A stretch of DNA of 64,000 nucleotides from Purpureocillium takamizusanense (lineage: Eukaryota; Ascomycota; Sordariomycetes; Hypocreales; Ophiocordycipitaceae). The notes under the pieces were generated by a model. It was not told where the DNA came from. It searched no databases and saw nothing but the letters and a program-made list of their open reading frames with translations. Where the stretch lies: positions 1,054,001 to 1,118,000 of the forward strand of contig NC_063077.1 in NCBI RefSeq assembly GCF_022605165.1. The letters run 5' to 3'. The translations under genes and the position numbers were made by a program. Below are positions 57,305 to 64,000 of the stretch, one piece after another (position 1 is the stretch's first letter; the number at the start of each line of letters is the position of its first letter).

Positions 57305-58088
57305 GGCGACGTTGGAGGTCCGCGCCGTGGACCGCGAGCAGGGCGACGAGTTGGCAGTCGAGGAAAGACGATGACGAGGACGAGGGACGGGTCGGAGGAG
57401 AGACCTGCGAGCAGGCCAACTGGCAGCGGCGCGCCGGGCAGAGTACTGGCTACTAAAACGCCTTGTTCGTTGGAGGACGAGGAACAGAATGGGACGGTGC
57501 AAGGTCAATAAGTGTACACCGGGAGGCGCATGGGTCGCCTGGCAGTTGTCGGAGATGCCGTGCTGGAGCTTCGGTCGGCGACGGCGTCGGCCAGGGTCCC
57601 GCGCCAACTGATAGCGATAGCGAAACCCGTCTTGCTGGTATCTTTCATCGGGTCTGGGGGGGCCCGGATCGTTCTGGGCCACATCACGTGGTGGCCACTG
57701 CCGCTGAAAGACCCGTCCTCAGAGCCTTTTGTAGTGGACGGGACGGGTAGGTGGCGCCTGGGAAAATGGATTGGTCCGGGCACCAAGGGCACCAGCCACA
57801 CCGGCGGGGCCGTCTGTCGCTGCCCTGCCAGCTGCGTCAAAGCGACCACATTTCCTGAAGTGAGCGCGGGCTCACCAGCCTCATTTGTCTGTCGCACACC
57901 TGGAAGCTTCAGCTCCAACCACAACCTCCATCTGTCATCCTCCCTCGCCGCCGTCTGCGAACCCTCCCTCTCCCCAGCGCTCTGCCGCCGCCGCAACCAC
58001 GATACACCGGCCGACACAAATCGACCCTCTCGCATCGCGCCCCACCGTCACAAACGCGCAGACAGGCCTCCCTTTGCCCTCCATCGCC
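57305..58088. promoter_or_regulatory. Divergent promoter region of SRP receptor and YIF1 genes
   Basis: 784 bp between the start codons of two divergently transcribed secretory-pathway genes. Pyrimidine-rich stretches lead into each start. No classical TATA box is clear. Confidence 0.5.
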
Positions 58089-59260
58089 ATGCAACGGGCG
58101 TCGTACGGGCAGTCGCCCCCGTTGCACCACCCCGTGCCGCAGCACGTTTCCACAGTACCCCAGCTGCGGTCGCCGCCGCCGCCGCCCGGCTCGGCGCAGT
58201 CGCATCAGCAGGGCTACGGCGGCACGCCCTACCAACAGCAGGGCGGGTCGGCGGGCAACGTGTTTGGCGCCTACGGGCAGTTCATGAACGACCCGACGGC
58301 GCAGGTGGCCGCGCAGTTTGGGCAGACGGCCTTTAAACATGGCCAAGAATACGTCGAGCAGAATGTGCGTGTTTCCGCTCTCCGGGCTGCTTGCCAGCTA
58401 GCTTTGGACGTGCTGGGGACGACGGAGAAGCCGAGTTTGTGCTAACAGATGCGCAGTTTGGCCGCTATGTCAACGTCTCGGCGCTAAAACACTACTTCAA
58501 CGTCTCTAACTCGTACGTCGTCAACAAGCTCTTCCTGGTCATCTTCCCCTGGCGGCACAAGCCCTGGTCGCGCAAGCAGGCCGTCGGCGCGAATGGCCAG
58601 GAGGGCTGGTACCTGCCTCCGCGGGAGGACATCAACAGCCCCGACATGTACATTCCAGGTTCGTTGACTCTCAATGCTGTGGTGGAAGCAAGATTGATAC
58701 TGACAACTCGCTTCAAAGTAATGGCCCTCGTCACATATATTCTTCTCTCGACCCTGATCGCGGGTCTGAGGGGCCAGTTCCAGCCGGAGCTGCTGGGGTA
58801 CACGGCGACGACAGGGCTGGTGGTTGTCATCGTCGAGATAGTGGCGCTGAAGCTCGGGTGCTATCTGTTAAGCATCTCAAGCCAGTCGCAACTCTTTGAT
58901 CTCATTGCGTACTCGGGTTACAAGTTTGTCGGCATCATTGTCACCATTGTCGTGGCTGAGCTGGTCAACGGTGGCAAGGGCACGGGCGGCTGGGTCGGCT
59001 GGGCGGTCTTCTTCTACACGTTCCTGGCCAATTCGCTCTTCCTGGTAGGTTCTCCACATACCCCTCCCTATGGAATATGCGCCTGACTGTTCCCAAAGAT
59101 GCGCTCGCTCAAGTACGTCCTCCTCCCGGAATCAGCGGGCAACACCGGCGGCCCGATGCAGACCGACTCAAGGGCCAAGCGGAACCAGAGGACGCAGTTC
59201 CTCTTCTTCTACTCTTACATTGTGCAGCTATTCTTCATGTGGATTCTCACCAGGGCTTGA
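58089..59260 (+). CDS. YIF1: YIF1-family ER-Golgi transport membrane protein, four exons
   Basis: Exons 58089-58364, 58457-58658, 58719-59044 and 59099-59260 give 321 residues. Introns are 92, 60 and 54 bp with CTAAC or CTGAC branch sites. Yif1/Hrf1 proteins form a complex with Yip1 and act with Rab GTPases on ER-Golgi vesicles. The N-terminal ~80 residues (MQRASYGQSPPLHHPVPQHV) are Pro/Gln-rich and cytosolic. The conserved block FGAYGQFMNDPTAQVAAQFGQTAF, then FGRYVNVSALKHYFNVSNSYVVNKLFLVIFPW and PDMYIPVMALVTYILLSTL, is diagnostic. About five membrane segments follow from residue ~160 to the end (FFYSYIVQLFFMWILTRA). The start is the ATG giving the family-typical N-terminus; the frame is open further upstream but without an ATG. 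Confidence 0.95.
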
Positions 59261-59991
59261 GCGGACATGGCGAATGGCGACGAACTGGAGGGGCGAGAGG
59301 CGTCCGATTGGAGGTCGCACGGGTGATGTTTCGGTGTCAGCATAGACTTTGAGCGGCAAAAGCCGCATGGCTGATTCACGTAAGCACCCAGACAGGAATT
59401 TACCTGTCTCATGATGATGGACGACCTGAAGAAGGGACGAGGGCAAGGCCTTGAGGACAAGAGCTGCTGCGCATCCGCCATCTGAGGGGTGGCTGAGCCG
59501 GGCGGGCGGGGACGTTTTCATCAGCGGGCGACGGAGTCATTAGCATATAGACAGGATGACGAAAAAAAGATGACAAGCACCCTGCTGAATGCACGAATCG
59601 AGCAAGATCACCCATCGGGGCGTCTCATCAAGGCACCGTGCGCAGCTTTCTGAGACGCAGCCACGAAGGCGGGCAACCCCTGACACGTTGACACTTTTGC
59701 CGTCTGGTGGTAGACGAGCCCACCACGTGACAGCTCAGCCCAGCCTAGCTTTCATACAAGTAAAGTACGTCGCCTCATCATCGAGCCAAAAGAGGCCGGG
59801 CGACACTGCGCAACGAACAAACTCTCACACGTTGCAGCTCCTCGATTGAAGAAGAGGGGAAGCTTCTTCACAGCGAGTTTTTTCTCTCGCTATTCTTTTT
59901 TTTATTTTCTTGGGCTATCCCCTACAAACGAGTTGCTGCCCCTTATTGACCGCGGCAAGAGGGAATAAAATAGGAGGCGATTCATTCAGCA
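59261..59991. other. Intergenic: YIF1 3' side and Mpv17-type promoter
   Basis: About 730 bp between tandem plus-strand genes, with a T-rich/CT-rich stretch near 59,870-59,910 shortly before the next start. No gene recognised. Confidence 0.5.
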
Positions 59992-61167
59992 ATGGCACGC
60001 AGCCCAATCTTCAATGCGACGCTGCAGGCGGCCCTGCTAAGCGTCGTGTCCAACGTCCTGGCGCAGCTCATCACGGCCAACAAGAACAAGGTGAGAGCTT
60101 CCCCCTCCCTCACCACCCCAAACGAAAAACAAAACGCATGGAAAGAAGAACCAAAAAAAGGAAAAAAAATGGAGAGGGAAGCCGACTGCTGGGCTCTTTA
60201 TGTGGATATGGAGAGCATGGTACTACTCTGGCGTTTCTACCAAGTACACGCAAGCCAAAAAAACAAATAGAAGGGGGAAAAAGAACACAGAATATACGAA
60301 CCCCCCCCCCAAGTTGCTGCTTGCTGTATCTGGGATGATGTCGCGAGACGGAGGAGGGGGTTACTGGCTGGCTGGCTGGCTGACCGACTGACTTAATGGC
60401 TGACTTACTATTGTTGCAGACTGAGATGGCGATAGACTGGATCCCCGTGTTCCAGTTTCTGCTCTACAGCGTGATCAACACGCCGCCCAACTTTCTCTGG
60501 TACGTTTCTCATGATGGTGATATAATGGCAATAGAGGACTACCATGACCTCTGCCTGAGAGCCGGCTCCTGGGACCCGTGGAGGAGAATCGAAGAGAGAA
60601 GCCGTCTTGCTCACGCAGCAAGCATCGTACAGGCAGGAATTCCTCGAGTCCGTCTTCCCGTCGCACCCATCCCAACAAGGGGCCGGCGGTGCGAAGCCCA
60701 ATAAGGCCACGCAGTCGAGCAAAGCCAATAACGATGAGTCCAAGAAGGAGGCACAGCAGCAGCAGCAGCACGACGCCGCCGCCGCTCCCCTCTCCCTGCG
60801 CAACACCCTCGCCAAGTTCCTCCTCGACAACACCCTCGGCGCCGCCGTAAACACCCTCCTCTTCAGCACCTTCACCCACGCCCTGCGCGCCGCCATGCAC
60901 CCCGCCCCGCGCATCACCAGCCTCGTCGCCGCCGTCCACCACTGGACCCGCTCCGGCGCCATCGACTTCGCCGCCGTCGACGGGCAGGCCGTCTGGGCCG
61001 CCGCCCGCGCCGAGTTCTGGCCCATCGTCCTCGCCGGCGTCAGGTTCTGGCCCCTCGTCAGCATCGCAAACTTCACCGTCGTCAGGACCGTCGAGGGCCG
61101 CAACCTCGTCGGATGCCTCGCCGGCGTCGCCTGGGGCGTCTACATGAGCATGTTTGCCGCGCAGTGA
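59992..61167 (+). CDS. Mpv17/PMP22-family integral membrane protein, three exons
   Basis: Exons 59992-60090, 60420-60499 and 60633-61167 give 237 residues. All phases agree: NK/TEMAIDWIPVFQF and NFLW/QEFLESVFPS. Family members sit in peroxisomal or inner mitochondrial membranes and are proposed to form channels. The N-terminal helix MARSPIFNATLQAALLSVVSNVLAQ and the C-terminal Mpv17 signature (EFWPIVLAGVRFWPLVSIANFTVV, then GRNLVGCLAGVAWGVYMSM) are clear. An inserted Gln/Asn/Lys-rich loop (about residues 80-115) is longer than in typical members. The first intron is 329 bp, long for this genome. Peroxisomal versus mitochondrial location cannot be decided. Confidence 0.9.
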
Positions 61168-61732
61168 CTACGTGAATCGTCTTTCGCGCTTGGCATTCGG
61201 CGGAAGTGTTCTAACAGTGCTGGAATATATGGAAAATTTTCTTCACTGGTGGTCTTGTGAGTTGACTTTTGTGTTGGATGATGAGACGAATACACCTCCG
61301 CTGTGGACGGAGCTTGCGGCATTCGTTCTGCCCGCGGGTGACTGTGCAACAGTTGTCATCTTCGTTCTCCCCTCGACGGATAAAGGGAGATAAAAAGCGA
61401 TTAGGCCCTTGCCGGAAGGGCGGGTTAGACTGGCGTTGGGGCATTAGACAGAACCATCAACACGATCGTCGACATGGCGCGTTTGGTACTCAAGGGTGAC
61501 TGTACCAAAACGTATATCGAAACGACCATTTATCTGAACCGCTTCTCGACGCTGATTTTATACAAGTAGCTGTATACACAATACAAACATGGTCGACGCT
61601 GAAGCAATCTCGTCAGCACCCCTGCCAATGCTGTTAAACGCAACCAGACCTATGAGTGGCCCGTGGATATCAAGTACGTTGACCTGACTGTACAGAGCCC
61701 TTAAAACTGCGCAAAGACCCAACGGACGCCTG
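61168..61732. other. Convergent intergenic region
   Basis: About 565 bp between two convergent stop codons, comparatively AT-rich, nothing recognised. Confidence 0.5.
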
Positions 61733-63052
61733 TCAAACCGACAAAGGTCTGTGTCGAATCAAGACCTCGTTGTCGCACTCGCTCTGCGACGCATAGCCCT
61801 CATCAGAGACATCACTGTGCGCGTCAGACGTTATTGTCGAGCAGACTGTCGGCGGTGGGACCGGCATGAACTCTGCGGCAGCTGGGTTGAGGTTTGATGA
61901 TGCTGCCATGGAACTGTCCCGGGACCACCTGGGAGTCGCTGGGGGTATGGGTGACCGCCGCGACGAAGTGTAGCCTCCCGGGGCGGGGTCGAAGAATGCT
62001 GTGCCATCCACCTGCGGTAAATGCGATTGCGTCGACAACCATCCGTGTATGAGAGCGGCGTTGGAGGGCCAGATTCGACCCTGATGATCGCCTCCGACAC
62101 TCCTCAGGAAGTTCTGGTGACGGACAATAGTCCTGGCACCCGACGAATCTGTGCCATGCGACTGGTGATTGACGGGTGGCTTGCGAACATGATAGGCAAT
62201 AGGCTCAGACTCACCGCACGGGCGGCTGAACCAGTCCACCTCGGGACTCTGTGCAAGGATGCCGAAGATGTTGAAAAGCTCATCGGCAACGGTGTACCAG
62301 TGCACGAGCCAAGATCGCATCTGCCAGGCCGTGCTCTCTTCCGATGGTAGCCGCAGCACCTCGTTGGAGAAATTGTATATATTTGCGAGTACCCATCTCA
62401 GCTCCCTTGGTAGGGCCAATATGGATTGCGTCTCGCACGACCATGCCCTGGCCTCCTTGAAGACTTGATCGCCGTTTGGCTCGAGTGGCTGTAGCGAATC
62501 GAACAAGCCCATGGAGCGAATGTTCCTTGAGCAGGGCTGGTAGGCCAAGGCTCCCTGAAAGGTCCGATACTCGAGCAGGTAGGTATCGGCAAATCGCTTG
62601 TGGGGAATGAGCTGGGCACCGAGAGACCTATATGTCCAGTCCTGCTTGGGTATCTCGTTGAGGATGTTGCTGGATATGTCGCAAGGGGGCGTCGACAGGT
62701 CCAGATGCTCAGCCTGGTGGGGCTGTATTTGACCGATCTCGTTGAGGAGCCTTGTGGTGTCGATGACGACGTCGCGGAGAACCTGAGGCTCGTTGGATAA
62801 GACGGCGGCGACATCGTACTTCTGAAGCCAGGCAGCGTTGTGGGCCTTGTAGAAGTAGAGAAGGGCGCACTCGCCGCAGGGTGGCTGGGCCGATCCCGCG
62901 AAGAGAAAGATGGCGTGGAAGGCCAGATGGGCCGGGCAAAAATACTAAGTGAGACCGATATGGCTGGCTTCTTCGTGGACGACGGGGCTGCACTGGGATG
63001 CGTCATGAACCGCGAAGCAGCGGCCGCGGCAGACCCAGGAAGGGAGAGACAT
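61733..63052 (-). CDS. Unrecognised fungal protein, 395 residues, three exons
   Basis: Proposed exons 63011-63052, 62215-62944 and 61733-62148. The region encoded from 62,944 down is plainly protein-like: FCPAHLAFHAIFLFAG, PPCGECALLYFYKAHNAAW, SNEPQVLRDVVIDTTRLLNEIG, TYRSLGAQLIPHKRFADTYLLEY. The C-terminal third is Ser/Pro-rich and disordered, ending SQSECDNEVLIRHRPLSV. A CGEC pair (about residues 37-40) might bind metal or form a disulfide; this is speculation. Both introns are 66 nt, a multiple of three. The first carries an in-frame stop and must be removed. The second has a strong GTGAGT donor but could also be translated. The 14-residue first exon (MSLPSWVCRGRCFA) and its GTTCAT donor are the least certain part. 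No known domain recognised; the compact helical N-terminal part is suited to protein interaction. Confidence 0.7.
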
Positions 63053-64000
63053 GGCGTACTCGGTCGGGTGCTGGGTGTTGCCAGCGAGAGGTGCTAATAA
63101 ACAGTGACGAAGCTCATTAACGAAGTAAAACAATGAACGTGTGGGCTGCAAGAGACGAACGAATATGGCGTGATGAATGCTTGGGTGGAGAGAAGGAAGA
63201 CGTGAAAGTTTTCAACGCGATGCGTTCAGCCCTTATTGAACTTGATGGAGGAGATCCGGATCGATGGGGAAGGTGCGCTGGGTCGTCGGTCGGGCGAGGC
63301 AGGTGCCGCGCCAGCTGGCAGTTGAGGCGACTGGAAGCAGGGACGGACACCTCAGCCCATGCGAAGCCAAGGCAATCAATCTCTACTGGGGAACGAGCTG
63401 ACATGACACTTAGTCTTCTGCAACCTCCCTACACTGTCAACCGGGATCTTCCATGTACTTCGTACGTCTCCATGTAAGTCAACAGCGACGTGTATGACTT
63501 GCACTGCTCACTTACAGTGCGTCTGCTCGACGGCCGCCTCGGCTCGAAGCCCCGCTCCGCACGTTTACGGCCAACGCATCCTACCCAGCACACCTCCAGG
63601 CTCCGTGTCCTTGCCACGTTGCCGAGGCAGTGCAATCGCCATCGTTTTGAGCAAACGCTCTCAAGGCGCCTGCTTCCCTTCGTGGAAGTAGCAAGGACCG
63701 TTGTCGTCTGGCCGGCCGAGTGGTGGTGGGCGGTGTTTGCACTATGCCGCAGAATACCGAGACCGAGCCCAACAGAAGCCGGCCTCTCCAATAATAAATC
63801 CGCCTATGGCGGCGCCGGAATTACGCCGCGGCACGGCTCCTCTGACATTGAAGGCACTGCGGGGACCGGCAATCGGCCTGGGCGGGGGCACGAGAGGCCG
63901 CGGGTTCGGTGCCGTTCCTCAGCTATGTACGATTATAAAGCTGCCCTCCGCTTGTTCCGTCTCTCGACTAAATAACTCGACCTGCTTATATTGGCATGAA
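63053..64000. other. Right-edge intergenic region, no gene recognised
   Basis: About 950 bp upstream of the 395-residue protein gene. Open frames overlap on both strands without motifs. It should hold that gene's promoter. Confidence 0.45.

Noticed and set aside
57885..58088. Upstream extension of the YIF1-type protein
   Set aside because: Begins with a TTG, not ATG; the ATG at 58089 gives the family-typical N-terminus.

Overview
This window is nuclear DNA of a filamentous ascomycete, most likely a Sordariomycete and probably Hypocreales. The evidence is eukaryotic gene structure: short introns of mostly 46-110 bp with GT...AG ends and CTAAC/CTGAC branch sites. The gene set is also typical of filamentous fungi: GH35 beta-galactosidase, GH16 glucanase-like enzyme, fungal-type PI-PLC, FunK1 kinase relic, expanded APH-like kinases. 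The order-level placement is inference from protein flavour and from intergenic TAGGTA/GGTACC-rich DNA; no rRNA or other marker is present. Exon coordinates below were worked out by hand from splice signals, reading phase and remembered family sequences. There is no transcript support.

Layout. Positions 1-1,907 hold two minus-strand genes: the 5' part of an unrecognised protein running off the left edge, and a GH16 protein with a Pro/Gln-rich N-terminus. From 1,908 to 17,089 (about 15 kb) no gene could be supported. This stretch holds a small inverted-repeat element (3,007-3,423) carrying a 14-bp tandem array, several microsatellites and clusters of GGTACC-like motifs. A PI-specific phospholipase C follows on the minus strand (17,090-20,162), with its last exon beyond a 623-bp intron. 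Next come a cupin protein (+), a small disordered protein (-) and a Ser-rich protein with an N-myristoylation motif (+).

Positions 31,447-39,372 hold a secreted GH35 beta-galactosidase in eight exons (-), an amidohydrolase (-), a decayed FunK1 kinase, a decayed transposase N-terminus and an intact APH-like kinase (+). A Ser/Thr-rich single-pass membrane protein (+) and a very long disordered/coiled-coil protein (+, about 6.9 kb) follow, separated by gene-free DNA.

The right end is compact and conserved. It holds the signal recognition particle receptor alpha subunit (-), divergent from a YIF1-type ER-Golgi membrane protein (+), then an Mpv17/PMP22-family membrane protein (+) convergent with an unrecognised 395-residue protein (-).

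There is no obvious co-regulated pathway or secondary-metabolite cluster. The functional themes are housekeeping secretion (SRP receptor, YIF1), carbohydrate hydrolysis (GH16, GH35) and signalling (PLC, sensor-like membrane protein, kinase-like proteins). The 37-38 kb interval is the clearest genomic scar: a kinase relic and a transposase relic lie side by side, with stop codons compatible with repeat-induced point mutation. I found no convincing new multi-gene system. The most unusual items are the inverted-repeat element, the kinase/transposase relics, the PLC architecture and the giant coiled-coil gene with an uncertain, possibly split, start codon.
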